Shown here: piece by piece, positions 20,487 to 30,656 of the stretch
Layout of the letters: each line of letters opens with the position of its first letter
Numbering within the stretch: the stretch's first letter is position 1
Source: Kosakonia arachidis
GTDB taxonomy: Bacteria; Pseudomonadota; Gammaproteobacteria; Enterobacterales; Enterobacteriaceae
Reading direction: 5' to 3'
Assembly: GCF_900116535.1 (NCBI RefSeq)
Contig: NZ_FPAU01000002.1
Location: 587,099 to 651,098 of the forward strand
Length of the DNA stretch: 64,000 nt
Made by a program: the position numbers and the translations under genes
The notes under the pieces: model-generated
Database searches by the model: none
Told to the model about the DNA's origin: nothing
The model's input: only the letters and a program-made list of their open reading frames with translations

Positions 20487-22394
20487 TTAGGCGTCGTTGC
20501 GACGACGGTTGGTGCTTTCGTCACGATCGCGGCGCGGTGCACGACGTTCGCCACCTAAACTACGGCCTTCCTGACGCTCACCACTGAAGCGACGACCTTC
20601 GCCACGACCGCCTTCACGACGTTCGCCACCAACACCAGGACGACGCTCGCCGCCACTGCGACGTTCGGTACGCTCGCGTGGTTGTGCATCGCCCAGCAAC
20701 TGCATATTCATCGGTTTGTTGAGAATACGCGTACGCGTGAAATGTTGCAGAACTTCACCTGGCATACCTTTCGGCAGCTCAATGGTGGAGTGCGAACCAA
20801 ACAGCTTAATGTTACCGATGTAACGGCTGCTGATATCGCCTTCGTTAGCAATGGCGCCGACGATATGACGAACCTCAACACCGTCATCACGGCCCACTTC
20901 AATGCGGTACAGTTCCATTTCACCAACGTCACGACGTTCACGTTTAGGACGATCTTCGCCGCTGCGTTCTGGACGGTCGCTACGCGGGCCACGGTCGTTA
21001 CGGTCGCCACGACGTTCGAAACGATCATCACGGTCGCGGAACTCGCGCTTAGGACGCATAGGCGCATCCGGCGGCAGGATCAGAGGACGTTCGCCCTGAG
21101 CCATTTTCAGCAGCGCTGCGGCCAGCGTTTCTACGTCCAGCTCTTCGCCTTCGGCAGACGGCTGGATTTTCGCCAGCAGCGCGCGGTACTGATCCAGATC
21201 GCTGCTTTCCAGTTGTTGCTGAACTTTCGCAGCAAATTTTTCCAGACGGCGTTTGCCCAGCAGTTCTGCGTTCGGCAGTTCAACTTCCGGAATGGTCAGC
21301 TTCATCGTACGCTCAATATTGCGCAGCAGACGACGCTCGCGGTTCTCAACGAACAGCAGTGCGCGGCCAGCACGACCCGCGCGACCGGTACGGCCGATAC
21401 GGTGAACGTAAGACTCAGAATCCATCGGGATATCGTAGTTAACAACCAGGCTGATACGCTCAACGTCCAGGCCACGGGCCGCAACGTCGGTCGCAATCAG
21501 GATATCCAGACGACCGTCCTTCAGACGCTCCAGAGTTTGCTCACGCAAGGACTGGTTCATGTCTCCGTTCAGCGCAGCGCTGCTATAGCCGCTACGCTCC
21601 AGCGCTTCGGCCACTTCCAGGGTCGCGTTTTTGGTGCGGACGAAGATAATCGCCGCATCAAAATCTTCCGCTTCGAGAAAACGAACCAGCGCTTCATTTT
21701 TGCGCATGCCGAACACCGTCCAGTAGCTCTGGCTGATGTCCGGGCGAGTGGTTACGCTGGACTGAATGCGCACTTCCTGCGGCTCTTTCATAAAGCGGCG
21801 AGTAATGCGACGGATAGCTTCCGGCATGGTTGCAGAGAACAGAGCAGTCTGATGACCTGCCGGGATCTGCGCCATAATCGTTTCAACGTCTTCGATAAAG
21901 CCCATGCGCAGCATTTCGTCGGCTTCATCCAGAACCAGACCACTCAGTTTAGAGAGATCCAGCGTGCCGCGTTTCAGGTGATCCAGCAGACGCCCCGGAG
22001 TACCGACGACGATCTGTGGTCCCTGGCGCAGGGCGCGTAATTGCACGTCATAACGCTGGCCGCCGTACAGAGCAACCACATTTACGCCATGCATATGTTT
22101 AGAAAAATCGGTCATTGCTTCAGCTACCTGAACCGCCAGTTCGCGGGTCGGAGCAAGCACGAGGATCTGCGGCGCACGCAGGTCCGAATCGATGTTGTGA
22201 AGCAACGGAAGAGAAAACGCTGCGGTTTTACCGCTACCAGTCTGGGCCATGCCCAGTACGTCACGACCAGACAGCAGGTGCGGAATGCACTCAGCCTGGA
22301 TCGGAGATGGTTTTTCGTAACCGAGATCGTTCAGGGCTTCAAGGATAGGAGCCTTCAGCCCCAGATCTGCAAAAGTGGTTTCGAATTCAGCCAT
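20487..22394 (-). CDS. deaD: Cold-shock DEAD-box RNA helicase
   Basis: DeaD (CsdA) is an ATP-dependent RNA helicase acting in 50S assembly, translation and RNA decay at low temperature. Walker A AQTGSGKT is at 50-57, DEAD at 156-159, then FSATMPE and HRIGRTGR. An RNA-binding domain follows near 480-560. The C-terminal tail is rich in Arg, Gly and Glu with repeated GGERR/GRGEGRR units, and a second RD-rich stretch precedes the RNA-binding domain. I chose the ATG at 22394 (635 aa, E. coli 629). This ATG overlaps the stop of the 26-codon yrbN. Confidence 0.96.
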   Translation of the reverse strand: MAEFETTFADLGLKAPILEALNDLGYEKPSPIQAECIPHLLSGRDVLGMAQTGSGKTAAFSLPLLHNIDSDLRAPQILVLAPTRELAVQVAEAMTDFSKHMHGVNVVALYGGQRYDVQLRALRQGPQIVVGTPGRLLDHLKRGTLDLSKLSGLVLDEADEMLRMGFIEDVETIMAQIPAGHQTALFSATMPEAIRRITRRFMKEPQEVRIQSSVTTRPDISQSYWTVFGMRKNEALVRFLEAEDFDAAIIFVRTKNATLEVAEALERSGYSSAALNGDMNQSLREQTLERLKDGRLDILIATDVAARGLDVERISLVVNYDIPMDSESYVHRIGRTGRAGRAGRALLFVENRERRLLRNIERTMKLTIPEVELPNAELLGKRRLEKFAAKVQQQLESSDLDQYRALLAKIQPSAEGEELDVETLAAALLKMAQGERPLILPPDAPMRPKREFRDRDDRFERRGDRNDRGPRSDRPERSGEDRPKRERRDVGEMELYRIEVGRDDGVEVRHIVGAIANEGDISSRYIGNIKLFGSHSTIELPKGMPGEVLQHFTRTRILNKPMNMQLLGDAQPRERTERRSGGERRPGVGGERREGGRGEGRRFSGERQEGRSLGGERRAPRRDRDESTNRRRNDA

Positions 22395-22467
22395 GTAGTA
22401 CAAGTGCCTCTATGTCATTGGCGGCCAGTCTACATAACTCATCGTGAAAATGATTAGCAATTTTCAT
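22387..22467 (-). CDS. yrbN: Small protein YrbN
   Basis: A 26-codon frame lies immediately upstream of deaD and shares 8 bp with it (ATGGCTGA). It begins MKIAN, continues [10 protein letters not shown] and ends EALVLHG. I recognise it as E. coli yrbN, with only a couple of substitutions. Such strong conservation of a tiny frame, plus the stop-start overlap, argues that it is translated and couples to deaD initiation. The function of the peptide is unknown. Confidence 0.88.
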   Translation of the reverse strand: MKIANHFHDELCRLAANDIEALVLHG

Positions 22468-22573
22468 TGAAAAGTGTGAACCGGCTCAAAGTAGATTGAT
22501 TAACGAACAATAAAGCCCTCACCCGCGAAGATGATGACAATCAAAAGAGATTAAGGGCTGATATGTTCGTCAG

Positions 22574-23458
22574 CTATTGCTGGTCCGATTCTGCCAGGTC
22601 GTCATGCTCCTGGCCCAAGAGCGCTAATTCCAACAATGCGTAACGGTGCTCAACAAAATTATGAACGTTGTTAGCAACCGCTAGTTTGAACAGTGCCGTG
22701 GCGCTGTCCTTATCCCCCAGACTTAGGTAATACTTACCTAAATAGAAGTTGGTTTCACTGAGATGCTCAGCGAGCGAGGTGTTATCCGTTGCGTCTGCCT
22801 TCAGGCGATCCATCAGCGTTGCTTCGCTAATGTCACCGAGGTAGAACTCGACAATATTCCATCCCCATTGTCCCTTGTCCGATTTCTCGAAGCGCTGTTT
22901 CAGTGCTTCTTTTGCCTTTTTCTCATCGAGCTTTCGCTCAACAATGTAAAGCCACAGGCTACGGAAAGGATCATTAGGATCGTCTTGATAAAACGCTAGC
23001 AGATCATCTTGCGCTAACTTATCGCGACCGCCGTAATACAATGCGATCCCGCGATTCAAGTGCGCGTAGTTGTAAGTTGGATCAAGCTCAAGTACAGAAT
23101 CAAACGCTTCATAGGCAGCATCAAAATTGCCTGCCTGCGTTAAATAAATGCCCAAGTAGTTGAATACTTCGGGCATATCCGGTCGGATTGCCAGCGCTTG
23201 TGAAAAATCATTCCGCGCTAATGCCCTCAGACCGAGACTATCATACAACACTCCGCGCTCATATAAAAGCTGTGCGCGCTCGTCATCGGTTAAAGCCCGA
23301 CTGGCAAGAATTTGTTCCATGCGTGCCAGAATCACTTCTTGCTGCAAAGTCGGTTGCAATGGCACCGCGAGGACTTCGCTCTTACGCCAGGCAGAGTTGC
23401 TGCATCCTGCCAGCGTTAAAGCTGTCGCAACGAAACACCAGCGCAAAAAAGGCTTCAT
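22574..23458 (-). CDS. nlpI: Outer-membrane lipoprotein NlpI (TPR)
   Basis: NlpI is an outer-membrane lipoprotein that brings peptidoglycan hydrolases together with the protease Prc and helps to regulate MepS. The signal peptide ends in a lipobox LTLAGC with Cys19. Helical TPR repeats follow, most clearly [19 protein letters not shown] and [17 protein letters not shown]. The length of 294 aa equals E. coli. It lies between pnp and deaD on the same strand. Confidence 0.96.
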   Translation of the reverse strand: MKPFLRWCFVATALTLAGCSNSAWRKSEVLAVPLQPTLQQEVILARMEQILASRALTDDERAQLLYERGVLYDSLGLRALARNDFSQALAIRPDMPEVFNYLGIYLTQAGNFDAAYEAFDSVLELDPTYNYAHLNRGIALYYGGRDKLAQDDLLAFYQDDPNDPFRSLWLYIVERKLDEKKAKEALKQRFEKSDKGQWGWNIVEFYLGDISEATLMDRLKADATDNTSLAEHLSETNFYLGKYYLSLGDKDSATALFKLAVANNVHNFVEHRYALLELALLGQEHDDLAESDQQ

Positions 23459-23535
23459 TTCCCACTCCCGAAGACAACAATTGGATGAACGTCCTGTCCC
23501 CCGGCTGCAAACATGGCGTCCTGCCCGCTAAATAA

Positions 23536-23560
23536 GCCCTCCACCTGGTGGGCGGAGGGC
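23536..23560 (-). terminator. pnp terminator hairpin
   Basis: The stem GCCCTCC/GGAGGGC lies just after the pnp stop. On the minus strand it is followed by only a short T-rich stretch (TTATTT), so termination may be partial and nlpI could receive read-through. Confidence 0.6.
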
Positions 23561-23570
23561 AAAGGCAACC

Positions 23571-25706
23571 TTACTCGCCCTGCTCTGCTTGCGGCGCTTC
23601 TAACGCTTCAGCAGGCTGAGTTTGTTCAGTCGCTTCTTTGATACTCAGACGAATACGGCCCTGGCGATCAACTTCCAGAACTTTCACCGGGACTTCCTGG
23701 CCCATCTGCAGATAATCGGTCACTTTCTCAACGCGCTTATCAGCGATCTGGGAGATGTGTACCAGACCTTCTTTACCGCCGCCGATGGCAACAAACGCGC
23801 CAAAGTCAACGATACGGGTCACTTTACCATTGTAGATACGGCCCACTTCGATCTCAGCGGTGATTTCTTCGATACGACGAATAGCGAATTTCGCTTTTTC
23901 ACCGTCGGTCGCCGCGATTTTCACGGTACCGTCGTCTTCGATTTCAATAGTGGTACCCGTTTCTTCGGTCAACGCACGGATAACAGAACCGCCTTTACCG
24001 ATAACGTCTTTGATTTTGTCCGGGTTAATCTTGATGGTGTGGATACGCGGTGCGAACTCAGAAATGTCGCCACGCGGCGCGTTAATCGCCTGCTCCATCA
24101 CGCTCAGGATATGCAGACGTGCACCTTTTGCCTGGTTCAGCGCGACCTGCATGATCTCTTTGGTGATACCTTCAATTTTGATATCCATCTGCAGCGCAGA
24201 GATACCGTCGCGGGAGCCCGCTACTTTAAAGTCCATATCGCCCAGGTGATCTTCATCGCCAAGGATGTCAGACAGAACAACAAAGTTGTCGCCTTCTTTC
24301 ACCAGACCCATTGCGATACCTGCAACAGCTGCTTTCACTGGCACGCCCGCATCCATAAGTGCCAGAGAAGCACCGCACACGGAAGCCATAGAAGAAGAGC
24401 CGTTGGATTCGGTGATTTCAGAAACCACACGAACGGTGTACGGGAATTTGTCTGCATCCGGCATTACAGCCAGCACGCCGCGTTTTGCCAAACGACCATG
24501 ACCGATTTCACGGCGCTTCGGCGAACCGACCATCCCGGTTTCCCCTACGGAGTAAGGAGGGAAGTTATAGTGGAACAGGAAAGAGTCAGTGCGCTCGCCC
24601 ATCAGCTCGTCGATGATCTGAGCATCACGCGCAGTGCCCAGCGTTGCCGTTACCAGCGCCTGAGTCTCACCACGGGTGAACAGTGCAGAACCGTGAGTAC
24701 GCGGCAGAACACCGGTACGAACGTCCAGACCGCGGATCATATCTTTTTCACGGCCATCGATGCGCGGTTCACCAGCCAGTACGCGGCTACGCACAACATT
24801 TTTCTCGATAGCGTGCAGGATTTCGCCCAGCTCGTTAGCGTCCAGCGTTTCGTCTTCGGCAGTCAAAGTCGCAATAGTTTCAGATTTAATTGCATCAACC
24901 TGAGCGTAACGCTCCTGCTTGTCGGTGATGCGGTACGCATCGCTCAGACGAGATTCGGCCAGGGCAGCTACGCGCGCATTCAGCGCTTCGTTCACAGCTT
25001 CCGGCTGCCAGTCCCAACGCGGTTTGCCGGCTTCTTTCACCAGCTCGTTGATGTTCTGGATAACAACTTGCTGCTGTTCGTGGCCAAAGACCACAGCGCC
25101 CAGCATTTGATCTTCGCTCAGCAGTTCTGCTTCAGATTCCACCATCAGAACAGCCGCTTCAGTACCGGCAACAACCAGATCCAGTTTGCTCGCCTTCAGT
25201 TCTTCCTGGGTCGGGTTCAGCACGTACTGGTCATTGATGTAGCCCACGCGAGCAGCGCCGATCGGACCATTGAACGGGATACCGGACAGAGACAGTGCTG
25301 CGGAAGCACCGATCATCGCGACAATATCCGGGTTAACCTGCGGGTTAACGGAAACAACAGTGGCAATCACCTGAACTTCATTAACGAAACCTTCGGGGAA
25401 CAGCGGGCGAACCGGACGGTCAATCAGACGCGCAATCAGGGTTTCACCTTCGCTCGGACGACCTTCACGACGGAAGAAACCACCCGGGATTTTACCAGCA
25501 GCGTAGGTACGCTCCTGATAGTTAACGGTCAACGGGAAAAAGTCCTGACCTGGTTTCGCTTTTTTCTGGCCAACAACGGTTACAAATACCGCAGTGTCAT
25601 CCATGCTTACCATTACGGCAGCGGTGGCCTGACGCGCCATCATGCCGGTTTCCAGCGTAACGGTATGTTGACCGTACTGGAATTTACGAACGATCGGATT
25701 CAGCAA
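23571..25706 (-). CDS. pnp: Polynucleotide phosphorylase
   Basis: PNPase is the 3'-to-5' phosphorolytic exoribonuclease of the RNA degradosome. The 711-residue protein has two RNase PH domains (about 1-130 and 310-540), a KH domain (motif [16 protein letters not shown]) and a C-terminal S1 domain ([13 protein letters not shown]). [12 protein letters not shown] holds active-site Asp residues. I placed the start at the TTG at 25706, preceded by AAGGA, as in E. coli; this gives exactly 711 aa. Two leader hairpins upstream indicate the RNase III/PNPase autocontrol known for this gene. Confidence 0.96.
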   Translation of the reverse strand: MLNPIVRKFQYGQHTVTLETGMMARQATAAVMVSMDDTAVFVTVVGQKKAKPGQDFFPLTVNYQERTYAAGKIPGGFFRREGRPSEGETLIARLIDRPVRPLFPEGFVNEVQVIATVVSVNPQVNPDIVAMIGASAALSLSGIPFNGPIGAARVGYINDQYVLNPTQEELKASKLDLVVAGTEAAVLMVESEAELLSEDQMLGAVVFGHEQQQVVIQNINELVKEAGKPRWDWQPEAVNEALNARVAALAESRLSDAYRITDKQERYAQVDAIKSETIATLTAEDETLDANELGEILHAIEKNVVRSRVLAGEPRIDGREKDMIRGLDVRTGVLPRTHGSALFTRGETQALVTATLGTARDAQIIDELMGERTDSFLFHYNFPPYSVGETGMVGSPKRREIGHGRLAKRGVLAVMPDADKFPYTVRVVSEITESNGSSSMASVCGASLALMDAGVPVKAAVAGIAMGLVKEGDNFVVLSDILGDEDHLGDMDFKVAGSRDGISALQMDIKIEGITKEIMQVALNQAKGARLHILSVMEQAINAPRGDISEFAPRIHTIKINPDKIKDVIGKGGSVIRALTEETGTTIEIEDDGTVKIAATDGEKAKFAIRRIEEITAEIEVGRIYNGKVTRIVDFGAFVAIGGGKEGLVHISQIADKRVEKVTDYLQMGQEVPVKVLEVDRQGRIRLSIKEATEQTQPAEALEAPQAEQGE

Positions 25707-25727
25707 AATTCTGTCCTTTCTTATGAA

Positions 25728-25754
25728 TGTCAGCACACCAAAGGCGTGCTGACA
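25728..25754 (-). promoter_or_regulatory. pnp leader hairpin 2
   Basis: A perfect 9-bp stem, TGTCAGCAC/GTGCTGACA, with a nine-base loop lies about 22 bases upstream of the pnp start codon, inside the leader mRNA. Confidence 0.75.
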
Positions 25755-25779
25755 ATTAAACCGAATCTTCATGCATCCT

Positions 25780-25837
25780 CGCGACTAATGACAACCCTAA
25801 CCCGCCCCATTGCGGATAAAGCCTCTCATTAGCCGCG
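25780..25837 (-). promoter_or_regulatory. pnp leader RNase III stem-loop
   Basis: Twelve paired positions (25780-25791 with 25826-25837, one G-U) form a long stem. The inner part pairs further (ATCCGC with GCGGGT). This matches the E. coli pnp leader, where RNase III cuts the stem and PNPase then represses its own mRNA. Confidence 0.75.
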
Positions 25838-25907
25838 CGAACCTCTGCAGTGAAGACATACATGGCAACAATACATTAGTTTACTGCCAATTGCTGCCGC
25901 CTGGTTG

Positions 25908-25932
25908 AAAAAAGGGGCCATAAAGGCCCCTT
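25908..25932 (-). terminator. rpsO terminator
   Basis: The stem AAGGGGCC/GGCCCCTT with loop ATAAA is followed on the minus strand by six T, directly after rpsO. In E. coli this site ends part of the rpsO transcripts and the rest read into pnp. Confidence 0.9.
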
Positions 25933-25949
25933 CTTGAAACTCGCCAGAC

Positions 25950-26237
<288 letters not shown>

Positions 26238-26367
26238 TTATAAATGAAAGGGCGCCGATCTCTAATTCAGCGCTCCAGGGTTTAGCGCCGGGCAATGTTA
26301 AATACATAGCCCAACGTTAAGCGGCAATATTCTACTCGTAGTGACAGGTTCTCGCAAGGCAAGCCCG

Positions 26368-27315
26368 TTATACAGCGGGATACTCTACAACCAGACGACG
26401 CGGCGCCACGCGACCATCATCATCCATCTCGCCCATACCGATGAATTTACTTTCATCACCCTCTGTCACGCGTACCAGCCCCTCTTTTGGCGCGGCTGAT
26501 GCGCGTACCGGCTGACCATTTTTGAAATACGCGGCCACGACAGAAGGAATATTGACGACAGGAAAATCGGATGCCGGGCTGTCCATCGGCATCAACAGAG
26601 GATCCAGTAGCTGCGCCGCTGGAATATTCTGCTGCTCAGCCAGGGATACCAGCTCGTGCAGGTGTTCCAGGGTGACCATCCGCTCAACCGGGTATTTGCT
26701 CACGGCCAGTCGACGCAGGTAGATAACATGTGCGCCACAACCCAGCTTCTCGCCCAGATCGTCAATAATGGTGCGGATGTAAGTCCCTTTAGAACAGTGG
26801 ATTTCCAGCTCCAGCTCATTACCTTCATGCCGAATAAATAGCAACTCATAAACGGTAATAGGCCGTGCTTCACGCGGCACTTCAATTCCCTGACGCGCAT
26901 ACTCGTAGAGCTTCTTTCCCTGATACTTCAGCGCGGAATACATCGATGGCACTTGCTGCGTATCGCCACGGAAGCTTTCCAGCGCCGTAGCCAATTGATC
27001 GTCGGTAAAGGTTACCGGGCGCTCTGCGACAATTTGCCCATCTGCATCCGAAGTATCAGTTCGCTGGCCCAACCGTGCAATGACCCGATAACGTTTATCA
27101 GAATCCAGCAGATACTGGGAAAACTTTGTCGCTTCGCCCAGACAAACCGGCAACATACCTGTCGCCAGCGGGTCCAGCGCCCCGGTATGCCCGGCACGGT
27201 TAGCGTTGTAAAGGCGTTTGACCTTTTGCAGCACATCATTGCTTGACGCGCCTTGCTGTTTATCAAGCAGCAGAACGCCATGCACGTCGCGACCACGACG
27301 ACGAGGACGACTCAT
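26368..27315 (-). CDS. truB: tRNA pseudouridine-55 synthase
   Basis: TruB isomerises U55 in the T loop of tRNAs and also acts as a tRNA folding chaperone. The catalytic Asp48 is in [13 protein letters not shown], and a C-terminal PUA-like region ends the protein. It has 315 residues against 314 in E. coli. The start codon shares one base with the rbfA stop (TGATG), so translation is probably coupled. Confidence 0.97.
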   Translation of the reverse strand: MSRPRRRGRDVHGVLLLDKQQGASSNDVLQKVKRLYNANRAGHTGALDPLATGMLPVCLGEATKFSQYLLDSDKRYRVIARLGQRTDTSDADGQIVAERPVTFTDDQLATALESFRGDTQQVPSMYSALKYQGKKLYEYARQGIEVPREARPITVYELLFIRHEGNELELEIHCSKGTYIRTIIDDLGEKLGCGAHVIYLRRLAVSKYPVERMVTLEHLHELVSLAEQQNIPAAQLLDPLLMPMDSPASDFPVVNIPSVVAAYFKNGQPVRASAAPKEGLVRVTEGDESKFIGMGEMDDDGRVAPRRLVVEYPAV

Positions 27316-27716
27316 CAGTCCTCCTTGCTGTCGTCCGGATTCACACGACGTTCATCATCATGCTTCACCACGCTGGTCACCAGGTTGGACATACGCATCC
27401 CTTCCACCAGCGAATTGTCGTAGAAGAATGTCAGTTCCGGCACAATACGCAGACGCATCGCTTTACCCAGCAGGCTACGAATAAAACCAGAAGCGTCCTG
27501 TAACGCTTTGATGCCCGCTTTAACAGAAGCTTCATCTTTGTCGTTAAGGAAGGTGACAAACACTTTGGCATAAGCCAGATCACGGGAAACTTCAACGCCG
27601 GATACGGTAGTCATCATCCCCAGTCGCGGATCTTTGATTTCACGCTGCAGGATAATCGCAATTTCTTTTTGCAGCTCCTGGGATACGCGCTGCGGGCGAC
27701 CAAATTCTTTCGCCAT
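27315..27716 (-). CDS. rbfA: 30S ribosome-binding factor A
   Basis: RbfA is a single KH-like-domain protein that binds immature 30S subunits near helix 1 and is needed for cold adaptation. The ATG at 27716, after a GGAG site, gives 133 residues as in E. coli; the longer frame adds unrelated sequence. Conserved parts are [15 protein letters not shown] and [12 protein letters not shown]. It sits between infB and truB. Confidence 0.97.
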   Translation of the reverse strand: MAKEFGRPQRVSQELQKEIAIILQREIKDPRLGMMTTVSGVEVSRDLAYAKVFVTFLNDKDEASVKAGIKALQDASGFIRSLLGKAMRLRIVPELTFFYDNSLVEGMRMSNLVTSVVKHDDERRVNPDDSKED

Positions 27717-27733
27717 AATAATTCTCCAGACTA

Positions 27734-27755
27734 AAAAGGGGCCGTAGCCCCTTTT
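27734..27755 (-). terminator. Intra-operon hairpin between infB and rbfA
   Basis: A 9-bp stem AAAAGGGGC/GCCCCTTTT with loop CGTA is followed by T residues on the minus strand. It looks like an intrinsic terminator, yet it lies inside the nusA-infB-rbfA-truB order, so it may attenuate rather than end the transcript. Confidence 0.6.
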
Positions 27756-27763
27756 GATATTCT

Positions 27764-27790
27764 GCCGGGTGGCGCTTCGCTTACCCGGCC
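27764..27790. repeat. Single REP-like palindrome
   Basis: GCCGGGTGGCGCTTCGCTTA followed by CCCGGCC has the REP form of paired GCCGGGT/ACCCGGC arms around GGCGCTTCGC. It lies in the infB-rbfA gap, 10 bp from the terminator-like hairpin. Confidence 0.75.
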
Positions 27791-27920
27791 TGCAATATTT
27801 GTATCCACTATGAATGCGGGTTACAGCTGGAGGGCAAATGCGTGCCCCCAGAAACACAGATAACGCTGTAACTGGGGTGTGCATATGCCACCAATGCCGC
27901 AGCCCGAAAAGCGATGCGGA

Positions 27921-30632
27921 TTACTCGATTGTGCGCTGAATTTCGATAATTTCGAACACTTCGATCACATCGCCAGTGCGCACATCGTTGTAGTTCTTCA
28001 CGCCAATACCACATTCCATGCCGTTACGGACTTCGTTCACGTCATCTTTGAAGCGACGCAGAGATTCCAGCTCGCCTTCATAGATAACCACGTTGTCGCG
28101 CAGGACGCGGATCGGGTTGTGACGTTTAACCACGCCTTCAGTAACCATACAGCCTGCGATCGCGCCGAATTTCGGTGATTTGAACACATCGCGAACTTCC
28201 GCCAGACCAATGATCTGCTGTTTCAGTTCTGGAGAGAGCATACCGCTCATCGCGGCTTTCACTTCGTCGATCAGGTTATAGATGACCGAGTAGTAACGCA
28301 GATCCAGACCTTCAGCTTCGATCACTCGACGTGCAGAGGCATCAGCACGAACGTTAAAGCCAACCAGAATAGCGTTGGACGCAGCAGCCAGAGTCGCGTC
28401 GGTTTCGGTGATGCCACCGACACCTGAACCCACGATCTTCACTTTCACTTCTTCAGTAGAGAGCTTCAGCAGAGAATCGGAGATTGCTTCGACAGAGCCC
28501 TGAACATCAGCCTTCAGTACGATATTCACTTCGTGAACTTCGCCTTCAGTCATGTTGGCAAACATGTTTTCCAGTTTGGATTTCTGCTGACGTGCCAGTT
28601 TAACTTCGCGGAATTTACCCTGACGATACAGCGCAACTTCACGCGCTTTCTTCTCGTCACGCACAACGGTTGCTTCATCGCCTGCGGCAGGAACGCCGGA
28701 AAGACCGAGGATTTCAACCGGAATAGACGGACCAGCTTCAGTAACTTCACGGCCAAGCTCGTCACGCATCGCACGCACACGGCCGTATTCGAAGCCGCAC
28801 AGAACGATATCGCCTTTATGCAGAGTACCTTCACGAACCAGAACGGAAGCAATCGGACCACGACCTTTATCCAGGAAGGATTCGATAACGACACCGCTCG
28901 CCATACCTTTACGGACAGCGTTCAGTTCCAGCACTTCGGCCTGCAGCAGGATTGCATCCAGCAGATCGTCGATACCGGTACCCGCTTTCGCAGAAACGTG
29001 TACGAACTGGCTTTCTCCGCCCCACTCTTCCGGGATGATACCGTACTGAGCCAGTTCGTTTTTAACGCGATCCGGATCGGCTTCAGGTTTATCAATCTTG
29101 TTCACTGCAACCACCACCGGCACCTGCGCTGCTTTCGCATGCTGGATAGCTTCGATGGTTTGCGGCATGACGCCGTCGTCGGCAGCAACAACCAGAACAA
29201 CGATATCCGTTGCCTGAGCACCACGGGCACGCATTGCAGTAAACGCGGCATGGCCTGGGGTATCCAGGAAGGTGATCATGCCGTTGTCGGTTTCAACGTG
29301 GTATGCACCAATGTGCTGAGTAATGCCGCCCGCTTCGCCGGAGGCCACTTTCGTCGAACGAATATAGTCCAGCAGAGAGGTTTTACCGTGGTCAACGTGA
29401 CCCATGATGGTCACGACTGGCGCGCGCGGTTCAGCCGCAGCCCCAGTATCACGGTCGCTCATTACCGCTTCTTCCAGCTCATTTTCACGACGCAGGATAA
29501 CTTTGTGGCCCATTTCTTCAGCAACGAGCTGCGCGGTTTCCTGGTCGATAACCTGGTTGATGGTTGCCATAGCACCCAGTTTCATCATGGCTTTGATGAC
29601 CTGAGAGCCTTTAACGGCCATCTTGTTCGCCAGTTCGCCAACGGTGAGGGTTTCACCGATTACCACGTCGCGGTTAACCGCCTGCGCCGGTTTCTGGAAG
29701 CCCTGCTGCAAAGCAGAACCTTTACGCTGGCGACCACCTTTGCCACCGCGAACCGCTGCACGCGCTTCTTCACGATCGGCTTTGCTCTCAGCGTGTTTGT
29801 TACCTTTCTTCGGACGCGGCGCTTTAGCCGTGCGGGTACGACCCCGACCACCTTCAACTTCACGGTCGTTGTCATCTTCCGCCTGTCGCGCATGCTGCGA
29901 AGTGGTTACATGATAATCGCCGGTAGTCTCTTCTTCATCGCTGCTGGCTACCCAGCCATTTTCATTTTGTTCCGCCATACGACGAGCTTCTTCCGCTACG
30001 CGACGCGCATTTTCTTCCAGTTTACGGCGTGCCTCTTCTTCCGCTTTGCGCTTGAGTTCTTGCGCTTCAGCTTCGCGACGGGATTTCTCCGTCTGGGCTG
30101 CCCTGGTCATTTCGTCAGATTGTTGGTTGCTCACTTTGCTATTTTCCGCAGCCTCGCGTTTTGCATTTTCAGCATGTTCGCGTTTAGCTTTTTCTTCAGC
30201 TTCACGTTTCAGGCGACTTTCGGCCTCACGCTTTGCTTTTTCCTCGGCTTCGCGCTCAGCGGCTTCCTCTGCTTCACGACGGGCCTTCTCTTCCGCTTCA
30301 CGCTTCGCCTCTTCTTCCGCAGCGAGACGTTCAGCCTCTTGTGGATCGCGTTTTACAAAGGTGCGTTTTTTACGGACTTCGATCTGCACCGACTTACTTT
30401 TACCACCGGTGCCCTGGATACTTAATGTGCTGCGCGTTTTGCGCTGCAGCGTCAGCTTATCAGGCGACGAACCGTGTTCACGGTTCAGGTGCGCCAGAAG
30501 CGTCTGCTTTTCTTGTGCCGTCACTGAGTCTTCAGCGGACTTGCGGATCCCTGCATCAGCAAATTGCTGCACCAGGCGGTCCACGGAGGTCTGAATCTCA
30601 GCGGCCAGCGTTTTTACGGTTACATCTGTCAT
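27921..30632 (-). CDS. infB: Translation initiation factor IF-2
   Basis: IF2 is the GTPase that places fMet-tRNA on the 30S subunit and promotes subunit joining. The 903 residues (890 in E. coli) comprise an N-terminal domain, a highly charged Glu/Lys/Arg/Ala repeat region (about 100-220) and the G domain, with GHVDHGKT at 411-418, DTPGH at 457-461 and NKID at 511-514. The C1/C2 domains follow. A GTG at codon 167 (30134-30132, in SKVSNQQ) corresponds to the internal start that makes the shorter IF2 form in E. coli. infB lies 24 bp after nusA. Confidence 0.97.
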   Translation of the reverse strand: MTDVTVKTLAAEIQTSVDRLVQQFADAGIRKSAEDSVTAQEKQTLLAHLNREHGSSPDKLTLQRKTRSTLSIQGTGGKSKSVQIEVRKKRTFVKRDPQEAERLAAEEEAKREAEEKARREAEEAAEREAEEKAKREAESRLKREAEEKAKREHAENAKREAAENSKVSNQQSDEMTRAAQTEKSRREAEAQELKRKAEEEARRKLEENARRVAEEARRMAEQNENGWVASSDEEETTGDYHVTTSQHARQAEDDNDREVEGGRGRTRTAKAPRPKKGNKHAESKADREEARAAVRGGKGGRQRKGSALQQGFQKPAQAVNRDVVIGETLTVGELANKMAVKGSQVIKAMMKLGAMATINQVIDQETAQLVAEEMGHKVILRRENELEEAVMSDRDTGAAAEPRAPVVTIMGHVDHGKTSLLDYIRSTKVASGEAGGITQHIGAYHVETDNGMITFLDTPGHAAFTAMRARGAQATDIVVLVVAADDGVMPQTIEAIQHAKAAQVPVVVAVNKIDKPEADPDRVKNELAQYGIIPEEWGGESQFVHVSAKAGTGIDDLLDAILLQAEVLELNAVRKGMASGVVIESFLDKGRGPIASVLVREGTLHKGDIVLCGFEYGRVRAMRDELGREVTEAGPSIPVEILGLSGVPAAGDEATVVRDEKKAREVALYRQGKFREVKLARQQKSKLENMFANMTEGEVHEVNIVLKADVQGSVEAISDSLLKLSTEEVKVKIVGSGVGGITETDATLAAASNAILVGFNVRADASARRVIEAEGLDLRYYSVIYNLIDEVKAAMSGMLSPELKQQIIGLAEVRDVFKSPKFGAIAGCMVTEGVVKRHNPIRVLRDNVVIYEGELESLRRFKDDVNEVRNGMECGIGVKNYNDVRTGDVIEVFEIIEIQRTIE

Positions 30633-30656
30633 GCTGTTCCTTCCTGCTACAGTTTA

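Noticed and set aside
20682-22040. 452-codon plus-strand frame antisense to deaD
   Set aside because: It is a shadow frame with no ribosome binding site or recognisable domain; DeaD is unambiguous.
23622-25832. Very long open frame on the plus strand, antisense to pnp
   Set aside because: Its codons mirror pnp, the composition is unnatural for a protein (excess His, Phe and Asn), and PNPase on the other strand is certain.
25707-25949. Plus-strand sRNA SraG between pnp and rpsO, reported in E. coli
   Set aside because: I could not find a clear plus-strand promoter or a conserved segment that I recognise here, so I did not call it.
28533-30425. 630-codon plus-strand frame antisense to infB
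   Set aside because: It is a shadow of the Glu/Lys/Arg-rich infB codons, giving Phe-rich nonsense with no family resemblance.
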